A stretch of DNA of 64,000 nt from Pseudoips prasinana (GCA_951640165.1 OX621253.1:16324001-16388000), one strand, 5' to 3'. Numbered from the stretch's first letter, positions 43,197 through 54,046 are shown. Numbers and translations: made by a program. Notes: generated from the letters alone by a model not told the origin.

Positions 43197-44107
43197 TAAC
43201 AAAATAAATGACTATCTTATTTTATTAAAATACGTGATAAATACTAGCTTACAGAATACTATACGCCAGTAGGTAACATGCAGTTAGGTATATTAGCACA
43301 AAGAAAGCATTTTAGTATTTTTTTAATTCATATTTAGTCAAATGCACCTCTTCTATAGGCATAGGCCACCCCCCCAAAAGCGTAGCTCCGCTGACGACCG
43401 ATCCCTCAACAGCGGTATGCAGCATCTGGCGTGCACAAAAAGGCTTACCGGATCATTCTGTCACACCTTCCGAAAGCCTCCTGTCTGGACATCTATTACC
43501 TTGGCAACTCTGGAAGTCCCTAAATATACTCCGCCTCAGGTAGCTCGAAGCAAAGAAAACATGTCTAGGTGGGTACTGTTGAGCAACCCCAGAATGGACT
43601 ATATTTGTGGAGCAACGGTCCAATCTAACATCGTGCCCAGACTGCGTTGCCACATATTCATGGCAGGTGCTTTGGAATGCCACAAGCAGGGCAATAACTG
43701 TGACCAAGTTTTGGGCCTCAAAATTTAATTAGTTTACCATTTTCACGCTAAGAAGAAATACTTACATCAGTTGGTGTTAATTAAAAACATAGTTAATTGC
43801 ATTGTAGCATAGATATACTGTGACTCAGAACACGGAAAACTATTAGCGTAAAAGCTTTTTGAATTCACACGGTACAGTCATTCTGTAGGTGTCCCGGATT
43901 GCTAAACGTGTTTGTGTTTGAGATAATGTCGTATAAATAACGTTGTTCGGATAGGTTCTGCTTGCATTTTAGACTTCCTCTGAAATTCAGAGGTCATTAG
44001 TAAAAGTATCGTACAACCATTATCTGGCCAAATCGGAGACGTTCTCAAGAAAGGCCAGGTGAAAACTACCCTAAAAAGCGAGCATGCATGAAGATTATAA
44101 TTACAGT
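43197..44107. other. Unclassified; two weak repeat pieces
   Basis: 43342-43728 has a 128-codon plus frame (CTATAGGCATAGGCCACCCC near its start) that I do not recognise; it may be old LINE DNA. 43853-43965 resembles 53.12-53.24 kb (ATTCACACGG, AGGTGTCCCGGATTGCTAAA, GTTCGGATAGGTTCT), a low-copy repeat. Confidence 0.4.
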
Positions 44108-44212
44108 TAACGAGGCGAAAGAGGTGTGCAAAAATCGTGACAAATGGAAATCGGTTCTCTCTGCCTACCCCTCTGGGAAACAGGCGTGAGTATTTGTACG
44201 TATGTAAAAGTA
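44108..44212 (+). mobile_element. Family K LINE 3' end
   Basis: AACGAGGCGAAAGAGGTGTG, CGTGACAAATGGAAATCGGT and GCCTACCCCTCTGGGAAACA read as AKEVCKNRDKWKSVLSAYPS then GKQA and stop, a LINE C-terminus. A reverse copy is at 49.73 kb. Confidence 0.7.
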
Positions 44213-44364
44213 ACTTTTACTTATACATACGTACGTTTCAAATTTTATTTTTATTTTTTATTTATTTATTAATGGTGCTGCCACATTACCGCCAAAAATA
44301 TTTTAAAGCGTAACTGAACTTAAATTTTAAATGTATTGTTATAACTAACATATTACTTAATTAA

Positions 44365-44589
44365 CGTATGGGCAGTGGTAGAGTTCCTAGTATCAGAGTT
44401 GTTCAAGCCGCCCAGTAGGCCTCTGACATGGCTTAATGACTGTTGCCGAATGACGATAACCGGGACCGTTAGCTTAACGTGCCCTCAGAAATGTGCCGGT
44501 CACCCATCTATGGACTGACCGCGAGCCTAGTTGCTTAACCTCGTCGATCACTTACAGATCGGGGAGAGCATCTAGCTATGAGCGCCTCA
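44365..44589 (+). repeat. Family D interspersed repeat
   Basis: CGTATGGGCAGTGGTAGAG, CTCTGACATGGCTTAATGAC and GCCTAGTTGCTTAACCTCG, to GAGAGCATCTAGCTATGAGC. Part of the CCGAAGCACGG block is deleted. Confidence 0.8.
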
Positions 44590-44594
44590 CATAG

Positions 44595-44811
44595 ATAGAT
44601 AGATAGATACACTTTATTGCACAACATATAAAAAAGAAGTTTACAGGAAAAATCTTAATATTTAAAACAATGTATAATTGGCGGTCTTATCGCATAATAG
44701 CGATTTCTTCCAGACAACCGAAAGATGGACTGGTAAAAATTGGAAATGACAGGCAGCTGGTAGTGTACCATCGTCAGTTCTACAGAGTGTAGTGTTCTAA
44801 CCTAGTAATAA
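44595..44811 (-). mobile_element. LINE 3' end with (GATA)n tail
   Basis: CATAGATAGATAGATAGATA then CACTTTATTGCACAACATAT is a reversed LINE tail (TGTTGTGCAATAAAGTGTAT, TATCTATC). GCGATTTCTTCCAGACAACC is its upstream part. A weak related piece is at 56.06-56.16 kb. Confidence 0.65.
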
Positions 44812-45300
44812 TAATAATAAGACTTTATTTCCAGACCAAATTAGTGTCTAATAAGTAAGTAACAACTTTCTTATAAACTAGTGTTAGTAATATGTATTTT
44901 AAAATATGTAACAAATTTACCATTCATTGCTGCGTCATTCCATGCGAAATGGCGCAGCAATGATTGACGTAAATACAGTCTAGCCGACTAGCGATCATGC
45001 GAAGGATGCTGTTGGTGCTGCCACGTTTTCTGCGCACCAGAGATGCGCATCTCTTACGCATCGTAGCATAGAAACAATCTACGCGATGCTTAGCAAACAT
45101 CCCTGATGCACTACAGATTCGCCGCAGCCATCAGCATCCTGAACGGGACGTAACGGAACGTAATATATATACTACATAGATTAATGTACTTACATACATT
45201 CATATTCACACATAAACAAGTATAAGAAACTAATAAATATTTCATAATACATTTTATATAAAAAATATGTAATATGTAATTTACATAGTGTTTTATATAA
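44812..45300 (-). mobile_element. Probable LINE 3' end with (ATA)n tail
   Basis: AATAATAATAATAAGACTTT then ATTTCCAGACC is a reversed retrotransposon tail (GGAAATAAAGTCTTATTATT). The upstream region is moderately GC-rich (GATGCTGTTGGTGCTGCCAC). Far boundary uncertain. Confidence 0.5.
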
Positions 45301-45453
45301 CATAGCTATATTGTTAATTCCCCACTTATCCCTCCTTAAGCTGTGATCATGCCAACAAAAGCAACTGTTTTAAATTTAATTTGTAATGTGTGCCGCTTAA
45401 CGTGTTATGTAACATTATATCTCATTAATGTTATTAAGCCAAATACCTATTAC

Positions 45454-45749
45454 CCAGGCGAACCGAAGTCACCGACATAGCCCAAAGAATTGCAAAACTG
45501 AAGTGGCAGTGGGCGGGGCACATAGCTCGTAGAACCGATGGCCGTTGGGGCAGAAAGGTTCTTGAGTGGCGACCACGAACCGGAAGACGCAGCGTGGGCA
45601 GGCCCCCTACAAGATGGACCGATGATCTTGTGCGGGTCGCTGGAAACTGCTGGATGCGAATAGCGCAAGACCGGCAATTGTGGAGATCTTTGGGGAGGCC
45701 TTTGTCCAGCAGTGGACGTCTTTCGGCTGATATGATGATGAAGATGATG
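45454..45749 (+). mobile_element. RTE LINE 3' end, longest copy
   Basis: A 296-bp fragment: RIAKLKWQWAGHIARRTDGR, WGRKVLEWRPRTGRRSVGRP and WTDDLVRVAGNCWMRIAQDR, then WRSLG. A one-base loss after GATCTTTGGGG shifts the final AFVQQWTSFG. Target duplication ACCTATTAC at 45445-45453 and 45750-45758. Confidence 0.93.
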
Positions 45750-45835
45750 ACCTATTACACAAGCCCTATTTTAGCTAGCTGGCACCAACTGACTATAGCT
45801 TGGCTTAGTAATCATTGTTTTTTCATATAAACAGA

Positions 45836-46057
45836 CTTCGTTGTCTGTCTGTCTGTCCGTCTGTCACCAGGCTATATCTCATGAACCGTGATAGTTAGAC
45901 AGTTGATATTTTCACAGATGATGTATTTCTGTTGCCGCTATAACAACAAATATTTAAGGTGGCTCCCATACAACAAACGTAAATTTTTGCTCGTTTTTAT
46001 AGATAATGGTATGGAACCCTTCGTGCGCGAGTCCGACTCGCACTTGGCCGGTTTTTG
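45836..46057 (+). mobile_element. Family G-like variant
   Basis: TTGTCTGTCTGTCTGTCCGT at the left and GTGCGCGAGTCCGACTCGCA then CTTGGCCGGTTTTT at the right are family G. The middle (ATATCTCATGAACCGTGATA, AGGTGGCTCCCATACAAC) differs, so this is a different subfamily with the same ends. Confidence 0.75.
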
Positions 46058-46514
46058 TACACATTTAACTTTGGGGTTAAAACATTAGGGCCGTGGGGAC
46101 CAGCGGCCAAAATTATGTATTAAGAAGTAGCTGCACGCCTTGTTGAGGCAACACGTTCCAGAATGCTGGCTTATATTTTGCCCAACAAATAAGTATTGCC
46201 ATACTGCGTGGTAAAGCCGCCAGTATTCTGGGAACATTACCAATACAAGAACATTTAGAATACCTTTCATTTAATGCTTTAATTATTTAGTTATAATATA
46301 TCTGTATTAATTCCTATCTTCTTATAATTGTTAAATTACAGTTAACTTAAAACTTGAATACAAAGAAATATTATAATTATTATCTTATAAAGTAAATAGT
46401 AATAGTAAGCGACATTTTAAGCAATATGTTGAACACATAAGCGATAGCAAATCTCCAACCAGATGTCTCATATATTCTATAACGAGGATACCATCAGGTC
46501 CGCTTGCTCGTTTG

Positions 46515-46551
46515 CTAGATAGTTTTAAATAATGTATTTAAAACTATCTAG
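46515..46551. repeat. Inverted repeat, 17-bp arms
   Basis: CTAGATAGTTTTAAATA and its complement TATTTAAAACTATCTAG, separated by three bases. A family E-like GATACCATCAGGTCCGCTTG lies just upstream. Confidence 0.9.
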
Positions 46552-46660
46552 TTTATTGATAGAATAGCAATATTATTTTCCTTGTCATCATTGAGTAGGC
46601 ACTCCAGTTTATCTCAATCACCTTTTATAAAATTTCAATGAAAATGTTGTCTTCATTGTA

Positions 46661-46795
46661 CAGACGCCAGCATATCAAGCTACCCCAATCTGTCAAATTT
46701 CCCTTATTTAAAGTGAACCTTATGCTTTTGTGATAAATTTGAAAATCTATAAAAGAAATTTGATAGATTGGGGTAACTGGATGTTCTGGCGTCTG
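46661..46795 (+). mobile_element. Family J MITE, TA-flanked
   Basis: CAGACGCCAGCATATCAAGC / ACTGGATGTTCTGGCGTCTG termini, with TA at 46659-46660 and 46796-46797. Interior GTGAACCTTATGCTTTTGTG matches the 62.4-kb copy. Confidence 0.88.
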
Positions 46796-46814
46796 TACTT
46801 AGAATATAAATTAA

Positions 46815-47065
46815 CGTAATGTTCTTCTATTTGTTTGATGGGCACTATTTGTTTTACGGTCCGTCCAAACGGCCGCCAAAATGTATCTTTGCTAAGTAAA
46901 TATGGTTCTATTTGTGATCTCAGACAATATTTGAATGGATCCGAAGCAAAAAGCTATCTTTTGCAACTGAAATTTATATATTTACGGATAACACGAGAAT
47001 AAAGTAAATGGATGAATCCGAAAATGTATTTTTGTAATATTAATCAAGAGATGTAGTTACATTGT
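46815..47065 (+). repeat. Family L repeat, copy 1
   Basis: TTTGATGGGCACTATTTGTT, ACGGCCGCCAAAATGTATCT and GAAGCAAAAAGCTATC recur at 55.27-55.53 kb at roughly 75-80% identity over 250 bp. Non-coding in all frames. Confidence 0.8.
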
Positions 47066-47128
47066 TGTGCAGTCGATTGTACATAGTCTCTATTGCGTAG
47101 GTATTGAGGACGGTTTTCGTAGTGTATG

Positions 47129-47610
47129 GGTCCGTTCACACAGACCGGCTCGGAGGGCACCGGCCGCTTTTTTCCTTCACTCAGACCCGATACAACGTTT
47201 GAAATTGGCCGGAGTGGAGCCGTAAACTATTTGACATGGACCGACTGGAAGAGAGAAAAGAGGAAAAGAGCACGCAATCGGTGTCGGTCGGCTCCTCTTA
47301 TTATTTCACACGTACCGTGTTCAAGCATTCTAAATGCCAAAATAAGTGCACAAGCAAAAATAAACCTCATTAAAATAAATGTAAACTCTGTTTCACGCGA
47401 AATATTTCACATACACTGGAAGAGAGAAAAGAAGAAAAGAGCAATAGGAGTCGGTAGGCTCCTCTGATTATTTCACAGGAAGCTCGTTCAAGCATTTTCA
47501 ATGACAAAAGAAGTGCAAATGCAACAATAAACCTTATTACAATAACTGTAAACTCTGTTTCCAACGTGATAAAAATCTGTTCTCTCCGAGCCGGTCTGTC
47601 TGAATTGACC
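47129..47610. mobile_element. MITE-like element with internal tandem duplication
   Basis: Ends GGTCCGTTCACACAGACCGG / CCGGTCTGTCTGAATTGACC are inverted over about 27 bp. The interior holds two ~176-bp units starting at 47241 and 47417 (ACTGGAAGAGAGAAAAGA, GTCGGTCGGCTCCTCTTATT, TTCAAGCATT, ATAAACCT, GTAAACTCTGTTTC). GGGTCCRTTCACACAGA-like ends resemble MITEs of the PIF/Harbinger type, but I see no 3-bp target duplication. The 113-codon plus frame within is not a recognisable protein. Confidence 0.65.
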
Positions 47611-47820
47611 ATCGGATGGATCGGAACGGATGTATTCACGGTCGTCTGATGAACTAGATCAACATAGCAAGACAACAAAGACTCATTGCTGTTACTCTAC
47701 AGCGTTCGAACAATCCCCATGCTTGCAGCTATAAAATCGCGTTTAACTGTAATTTCATTGGTCAAACGCGATAGACACATGAGTCTACGTCGCAAGTTAA
47801 TAATGATAATCTTTATTTTT

Positions 47821-48063
47821 TGCTCTCACCGGTACGTAAGCGATCGGCGAGGTAAAGCCACTAGACTCGCGGTCAGTCCATAGATGGGTGACCGCCATAA
47901 TGGTTTAATTCTGAGCGTCTCGTGTCTGTGCTTCGGAAGGTACGTTAAGCTGTCTTAAGGTTGTAATCATTAGACAACAGTCGTTAAGCCATGTCAGAGG
48001 CCTACTGGGCGGCTTGAGCAACTCTGACAATAGGGTTACCACTTCCCATACGATAAGCAAGCA
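47821..48063 (-). repeat. Family D, full-length reverse copy
   Basis: TGCTCTCACCGGTACGTAAG, GCGGTCAGTCCATAGATGGG, CCATGTCAGAGGCCTACTGG, ending TTCCCATACGATAAGCAAGC. The best-preserved copy in the window. Confidence 0.85.
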
Positions 48064-48076
48064 TCTTTATTTTCAT

Positions 48077-48326
48077 TGACGGTCACCGTAGCCTAGTTGG
48101 TAGTGCTCCTGCCTACGAAGCTGGTGGTCCTGGGTTCGAATCCCGGTAAGTGCAAATATTTGTGTGATGAGCACGAATATTTGTTTCTGAGTCATGGATG
48201 TTTTCTATGTATTTAAGTATTTATCTATCTATATAAGTATGTATATCGTCGCCTGGTACCCATAGTACAAGCTTTGCTTAGTTTGGGGCTAGGATGATCT
48301 GTGTGACATTGTCCCTAGATATTGTC
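48077..48326 (+). mobile_element. SINE-3, full length
   Basis: GACGGTCACCGTAGCCTAGT (A box TAGCCTAGTTGG), GGGTTCGAATCCCGG (B box), body AAATATTTGTGTGATGAGCA and GTACCCATAGTACAAGCTTT, tail GATCTGTGTGACATTGTCCC. The first ~70 bp resemble a tRNA (a TGCCTACGAAGC anticodon region), but a body follows directly. Confidence 0.9.
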
Positions 48327-48715
48327 CCTAGATAGATATTTTATATGTAAGAGAATTTCCTTTTAAACAAAATATTATGCTTGTGTCAGGAAATTCTGCT
48401 CTTTCGGTAGTATTCACAATTTTAAGTTAATCGGTTCGTTCACTTAAGAGGTAAGTGCATAGATTATCTTAATATTAATTTTAGGTATAGGACACTCACG
48501 CGGGGTTGTGTCTATGTGTGTGTCGGTGTGTGTGGGCTGTGTGTTTGTATTGGTGTGTGTATCCGTTCTCACATGTATCATTTTATCGTAAGTTACAGTG
48601 TACCTACGTTTAGCTCTTCGAATTGTTCTTTGGATCGGAAGACGAAGTAAATACACCATCTGTATATATTTGGTAGAATCAAGTTGCTACGACGAAATGG
48701 GCATAAAAGCCTTTT
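48327..48715. other. No gene; GT-rich stretch
   Basis: A TGTGTCGGTGTGTGTGGGCT tract at 48510-48570. Nothing else recognised. Confidence 0.5.
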
Positions 48716-48951
48716 GACTGGCCTGTTGGTGTAGTGGTTAGTGACCCTGACTGCTAAACCAGAGGTCGTAGGTTCGATTCCCACCCGAGACGAATCTTTG
48801 TGTGATGAGCACTATTATTTGGTCTGTGGCTGGGTGTAACTTATCTATGTGTTTAGAAATATATAAGTATGTTTATTAGTTGTCTGGTTACCATAGTTAC
48901 AGGCTTTGCCTAATTTGGAATCAGATGGCAGTGTGTTACTTGTCCCAAGAT
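48716..48951 (+). mobile_element. SINE-2, full length
   Basis: Head GACTGGCCTGTTGGTGTAGT with GGTTAGTGACCC, B box GTAGGTTCGATTCCCACCC, body TTTGTGTGATGAGCACTATT and tail ATTTGGAATCAGATGGCAGT. The reference copy for the family. Confidence 0.9.
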
Positions 48952-50110
48952 AAAGAAGCCATCTATTGTACTAATAATAACCGTTTTCAACAACATAGAA
49001 CCAAAATGTTTGTTTTTATCTCATAATTTATATAAGGTTTATATGAGTTAAATCCAAAACACTTGTATAAAGCCAAAACCTTTTAATTAAAAGTATAACA
49101 TAACTTCACTAATTGAGTTTTAATTTTTCAAATGAACTTTTGTTTCAAATGGCTGGCTTGTATTTTGACTAACTAACCAATGTTAATTAACCAATGCCAG
49201 TGGTTAACGGATGGAGAATAGCTTCTATTTTCAGAAATAACATGACCAATTTGCTATAGTTTATTTTTCAAGTATCTGCTATTTAATTCAAAGCTTATCT
49301 TCGTGAAAACAACGACGGTTTCTTCAGATTGTTTAGAAAAAACATTCAGTACCCGTCCAGTAACAACAAACATACATACATAAAGTCAAATTAACAGCCG
49401 TCTTCATTTTGAAGTTAGTTAAAATAGCTAGGAAACACAAACACAAATCATTATAAAAAATATATTTTTATTTATCACAATAATTTTAACCTTTATTTCT
49501 GCTAATTTGTTTCACAATTTACTAATAAATCTGGTTTGTTAATAAGAATAAGCCGCTCATTTAAACCTAAGTTTACGGCATCGCAGTTGGCAGGACTCGA
49601 GAACTCGACAAATATAATAAATAAATATCTAAAAACTAAAACACTGCCATCTGATCCCACACTAATAGAGCCTGTACTGGGAAAACCAGAGAACATATAT
49701 ATTTCTATATACATATACATGGACTCACGCCTGTTTCTCAGAGGGGAAGGCTGATACAACGGTTTTCCATTTGTCACGATCTTTGCACACCTGTTTCGCC
49801 TCGTTTATTGTCATTATATTCTCCATACTTACACAAAATTGCAAATGGTTCAATTAACTCTCCCGAACTTTTATAAAAGATAGGGTTAATAGCGCGCACT
49901 ATACCATTACGGAAAGCTCACATAATCTTCATTCCCAGCGTTAAGAGTACATACAGGCGAAACTCATTTATTATACGTACCAGTAGGATTTTTAACAAGC
50001 TCTCTTGTGTATATGATTTTGACCTATTCAATACCAGTGTTTCCAAGCTTAAACACACATTAACGCAAGTTTATTTCTCGTAATTTCGCATTTGCTAACC
50101 GACCTTTAAC
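48952..50110. other. No gene; SINE-2 and LINE tail pieces
   Basis: AT-rich. Two pieces are recognisable: a reverse SINE-2 tail at 49642-49692 (CACTGCCATCTGATCCCACA) and a reverse family K LINE end at 49732-49812 (GGCGAAACAGGTGTGCAAAG on minus). Confidence 0.55.
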
Positions 50111-50418
50111 CTAATTTATTAATGTTATATCTATCAGTGGAAACTTGTAAATGGCTTTTAGATTTCTATAAGTTATGTTTATAATAATCATCTGTCATAA
50201 TCTCTTGACAATAACTTGATACGAGCTAGCTAAATATCATTTCTGTAATAAAATAAATTTTATAAATGTTTTCATACAAGATGTACCTAAATATCTATGT
50301 TACTAGAAATAATATCTAATGTATACAACTATATTACTGCAAACATGTTCTGACTATTTACAAGCGCTTTTTTGAAGTCTACGTGAATAAAAACCTTTTT
50401 TATTTATTTATTTAGTTA
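50111..50418 (+). mobile_element. Family M LINE 3' end
   Basis: TAATCTCTTGACAATAACTT, GCTAGCTAAATATCATT and AACATGTTCTGACTATTTAC end with GTCTACGTGAATAAAAACC and ATTTATTTATTTA. AATAAA plus the simple tail give the orientation. Confidence 0.75.
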
Positions 50419-50519
50419 CCTGCTAGCTGTAAGTATCCCAAAAATTTTAAAATAAAATAAAATAAAAATACACGCTCGCCGGTTTAGGGTACTTCTGAAC
50501 TATATACATATATATTAAA

Positions 50520-50665
50520 GATAAAATTACACTCAGACACAAATAATTGTGCTCATCGCTCAAAAAATTGTCCTGGGCTGGGATTGAATCTCAATCGATC
50601 CAACGATCTCTGGCTTAGTCTGGGTTATTAACCAATAGACAAACATACCAGTCAACCCAATCAAA
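50520..50665 (-). mobile_element. SINE-2, diverged head and body
   Basis: ACTCAGACACAAATAATTGT, GCTCATCGCTCAAAAAATTG and a degraded head CCAATAGACAAACATACCAG in reverse. Confidence 0.6.
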
Positions 50666-50800
50666 ATGTAGTTACTAATTCCATGACGAAGCTGACATAA
50701 TTCCTAAAACTTAAATGATGAAAATTCTCTCCATGTTGATAAATGTAGGTATCTAGTTGAAGCGATGGAGAATTTACTAACGGTATTATACCAAATAGAG

Positions 50801-50908
50801 CAGTGTTTTTCAACCTTTTTCATCACGCGACCCCCCTACCCGTTTAGGACCCGCTTCTTTCCAGCGGGCACCCCCAGGGGGTCGCGACCCACAGGTTGAA
50901 AGATACTG
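50801..50908. mobile_element. hAT-type MITE with 8-bp target duplication
   Basis: 108 bp with inverted ends CAGTGTTTTTCAACCT / AGGTTGAAAGATACTG (14 of 16 match) and an interior GGGGGTCGCGACCC / CACGCGACCCCCC inverted pair. A perfect 8-bp duplication AAATAGAG flanks it (50793-50800 and 50909-50916). CAGTG...CACTG-like ends, an 8-bp duplication and the GGGTCGCGACC motif fit the hAT superfamily. No coding. Confidence 0.92.
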
Positions 50909-51289
50909 AAATAGAGCATTTGCATTTCTGATGGTGTTTAGTATAGGTAATGTACCATTTATTTACATGGAAAAGTCATTTTGTTTCGTTTTATGTAGGT
51001 ACTGTATCTAGGGAAATGTAAAAACCAGTACATGTAAGTTAGTTTCGAAGAGACTTTTATTGCGTCGTACTGAGAGGTTTGGCGTAAGTTTCTTTATGAC
51101 AGCGAACTAAGTTTTATTTGCGTTGCCATACAAACAAACATCTTGTTGTCCCGTAGGTTTCTTTTGCAAACTATTTGATCCCAGCTTGGACGGTGAACAT
51201 AGTTTATACCGAACAACTTCCAAAGAAACTTGCTTATTTTTCGATCTGTTTAAAAGCAGAATCCGCTTTTAATCTTAATGATAAAAGAA

Positions 51290-51539
51290 TCTATATTATA
51301 AAGAGTTAACGTTTGTGGGTTTGTGACGTTGTAAGGGGTAATCTCTGGATCTACTGAACCGATTTTCAAAATTATTTCACCGATAGAAAGCTACGTTATT
51401 GTGGAGTGTCATAGGCTATGATTCATCAACATAACTTTAATTAATTTATCACGAACTTTTAACCCGAAGTATTACGCGGGACAAACGGGCAGGGACAAAA
51501 ATATTTATAACGCGGAACGAAGTCCGCGGGCACTGCTAG
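51290..51539 (+). mobile_element. Complete 250-bp Helitron
   Basis: TC start after A (TCTATATTATAAAGAG), 3' hairpin CGCGGAACGAAGTCCGCG, then GGCACTG and CTAG, followed by T. A textbook non-autonomous Helitron structure. The interior has ACTTTTAACCCGAAGTATTA. Confidence 0.92.
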
Positions 51540-51639
51540 TTGTATTATAAACACAAAAACAAATACGTAAAAATGTATGAGAATATTTTAATAATCTTAC
51601 TAATATTATAAAATAAATAATAATACGTCACATCATACA

Positions 51640-51895
51640 ATCAGATTGATATCGTCCACAGCTTGATATAGGCCTCGCCTAAAAGTTCTTATAACGTTGC
51701 CATTTGAAGGGCAGTAGTCACCGCGATTGACATGCGAGTTCACGACCGCGGTTAGGTGGTAGCTAGTACACTGGTGGGGTTGCTGCCCGACTACCTGGTG
51801 TATCCCTTGGTCGCCATTTACGACACCCACGGGACGGTATGGGGTGGTCCTGTTATTCTTTCTGGGCCGGACACCACACAGCTATATGTATAAAT
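51640..51895 (-). mobile_element. Family F LINE tail
   Basis: AGGTGGTAGCTAGTACACTG, TGCCCGACTACCTGGTGTAT, TACGACACCCACGGGACGG and GACACCACACAGCTA match the 58.2-kb copy. Confidence 0.7.
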
Positions 51896-51910
51896 ACATG
51901 TTTCAGGACA

Positions 51911-52025
51911 ACTAACATACTGCCATATGATCACAGACTAGGCAGGGCATCTACTATGGTTACCAGACAACTGATAAACATACTTAAGTATATACTTCTA
52001 AATACATACCTACATATTAAAATTA
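51911..52025 (-). mobile_element. SINE-2 tail fragment
   Basis: ACTGCCATATGATCACAGAC, TACTATGGTTACCAGACAAC and AAGTATATACTTCTAAATAC correspond to the SINE-2 tail in reverse. Confidence 0.6.
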
Positions 52026-52251
52026 CAGATTATCAAATTTAGATTTGGGGGGTTGAACGACCTTTGACTTAGGAGCCAAGAAAAAGAAAAAAAATATAAA
52101 TCGTAATTGTTAGCATCTAGTGCGACTGTTCAATTTGTTAAAATACAGAAAATTAAACATTTCATTGCAGGGGCAGTGGATGTGTTGTGAATTTCAAACG
52201 AATGATAAGTAAACACATTGTAAGTTTAGTTAGGTTTACTCGTATGATGTA

Positions 52252-52385
52252 CAAGCTGTGCGCCGCGGTTTAACCCACGTTAAACTTTATAAATTATAGC
52301 CTATATATATATTATTCGTATATATAACCTATATTACTACAAAGTTTAAACATCCATACTCACAAACTTTTGCATTTATAAGTAG
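52252..52385 (-). mobile_element. Helitron fragment
   Basis: AAGCTGTGCGCCGCGGTTTA and ACCCACGTTAAACTTTATAA (minus 3' hairpin end, CTAG decayed), then a body shared with 25.9 kb. The 5' end is incomplete. Confidence 0.7.
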
Positions 52386-52662
52386 GAAAAAACATAGAGT
52401 ATCTAATATTCAATGATTAAAAACTACGTCTCTACTCGAAAATGTATATACCTAGAGCCCCTAATTATCAATTGCGAATACATTAATATTAATAATTGAT
52501 GGTATAATCACGTAGAGAGCCACATAACACTGCAGGCAAGTTCAAAACATTGTATTAAGGTATTTATTAAGCACATAGAATGCCTATTAGTGTAAGAGCT
52601 TTATAAATTCATTCGCAGGGTTCAGAACAAGATTTGTTGTCCCTCTCATGTAAGATTACGTG

Positions 52663-53005
52663 TCTGCCTTGTTGGTCTATCGGTAGATAATGAAGTCCTG
52701 GGTTCAAATTCCGGGTCGGGCTAAAAAGTGACTTTTGAGATTTCTCAGTATTAGCCCGAAGTCTGGGAGTTGGCGGTATTACACCCCCGTGCCTCGGAGA
52801 GTACGTAAAGCCGTCGGTCTTGTACCTGACCTCTTTCCAGTCATGTCGCTGGTCATCCCATCGGATCACGAGAGTGATGGAATAGAAAGTGCCCCTGTGT
52901 TTGCGCACACACTTGTGCATTATAATATGTCCTGCGCAGTTGGCTAGAATCGATTGATAGTTGCCGCCGTGGTCGAAATTCGGCCTGGAGGACATTATTA
53001 TTATT
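52663..53005 (+). mobile_element. SINE-1 with target duplication
   Basis: A short head (an ~18-bp A-box region is deleted: GTTGGTCTATCGGTAGATAA), GGGTTCAAATTCCGGG, the full body, and the tail GCCGCCGTGGTCGAAATTCG with TTATTATTA. ATTACGTG repeats at 52655-52662 and 53006-53013. Confidence 0.9.
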
Positions 53006-53251
53006 ATTACGTGAGTGAAGCAACGAATCTTGTTCTGAATCCTGGACTGCACATGAATTTATATATTCAAAATCGATGAGAAATATAAATGCATCTTTAC
53101 AAATACGCAGAGTCACTAGAGTACCCATTACCGTGAGAGCTATTTAAATTCATACGACGCGGCGCCGTCACTCAGTAGGCGTTCCGGGTTACTAAGCACG
53201 ATTTGTATATTTTTATTGCGTAAAGAATGTTTTTCGGATAAGTTCTTCCTT

Positions 53252-53503
53252 ATCCTGGGACATTATTCACACACGGCGATTTGATACCAAACTAAACAGA
53301 GGTTGTACTATGGAAATCAGATAACTGATATAATACATATACTACTTTTTTATATGTATACGTAATACTTATATAGATAATACACCCAGACTCAGGACAA
53401 ATCGACATGTTCATGCACACAAATATCTGTCGTAGGTGGGAATCGAACCCACGGCGTGTGGCATTAAGGACAAGCATTTACCAACCACGCCAACCGGCCT
53501 GTC
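53252..53503 (-). mobile_element. SINE-2, full length
   Basis: Tail CCTGGGACATTATTCACACA, body CACCCAGACTCAGGACAAAT, B box TGGGAATCGAACCCACG and head CCAACCACGCCAACCGGCCT. Confidence 0.85.
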
Positions 53504-53574
53504 AACCTTATGTTCTAGACTTCATCAAAAATTTAGTTGTGATTTACAATAAACATATATAGTAAACATACACT

Positions 53575-53830
53575 TTAAAAATGCGCTTTTAAATAGTCAG
53601 GACATGTTTGTAGTAATACAGTTAATGATACATAATATTTCTAGTTACATATTATAGATATTTAGGTACACAGATTGTTAAAACATTTATAAAATTGATT
53701 TTATAATAGTAATGATATTTAGCTAGCTTGTATAAAGTTATTGTCAAGGAGATTATGTATAGGTTTAATTATCGAAATTTATATTTTTACTATATATTGT
53801 CTGAATGGTTCTGTATTTGTGCAAAATCTA
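53575..53830 (-). mobile_element. Family M LINE 3' end
   Basis: AGTCAGGACATGTTTGTAGT, GCTAGCTTGTATAAAGTTAT and TTGTCTGAATGGTTCTGTAT parallel 14.6-14.85 kb. Confidence 0.75.
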
Positions 53831-54046
53831 AGTAGATAATTTTCCTTTGATATTTTGGACACCCGAAATCTTCTATGACGATTTATTACATGCTCCGAAG
53901 TATTAGAATTAGTAATCAAAGCTACAGCAGTCAAAGGAAGCCAATTTAGCTTGTTACTGTAGAACTCGTACCGGAACTGAAAAAGGAATAGGTAATTCTG
54001 AAGTATTAAGCCAGAAGAGGGTATTACTCAGTTGTAATTAAGGATA

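Noticed and set aside
43342..43728. 128-codon plus frame as a host gene
   Set aside because: No recognisable domain and no sign of splice structure; its surroundings are repeat DNA.
47126..47467. 113-codon plus frame with basic repeats (WKREKRKRA, WKREKKKRA)
   Set aside because: The repeat comes from the DNA-level 176-bp duplication inside a MITE-like element, and the frame stops early in the second unit.
48077..48150. tRNA-like sequence with good A and B boxes
   Set aside because: A SINE-3 body follows without a break, and the same head-body unit occurs at 12.8 and 41.0 kb, so this is a SINE head and not a tRNA gene.
52609..53052. 147-codon minus-strand frame
   Set aside because: It is antisense to SINE-1; similar frames appear opposite other SINE-1 copies at 32.3 and 54.2 kb.
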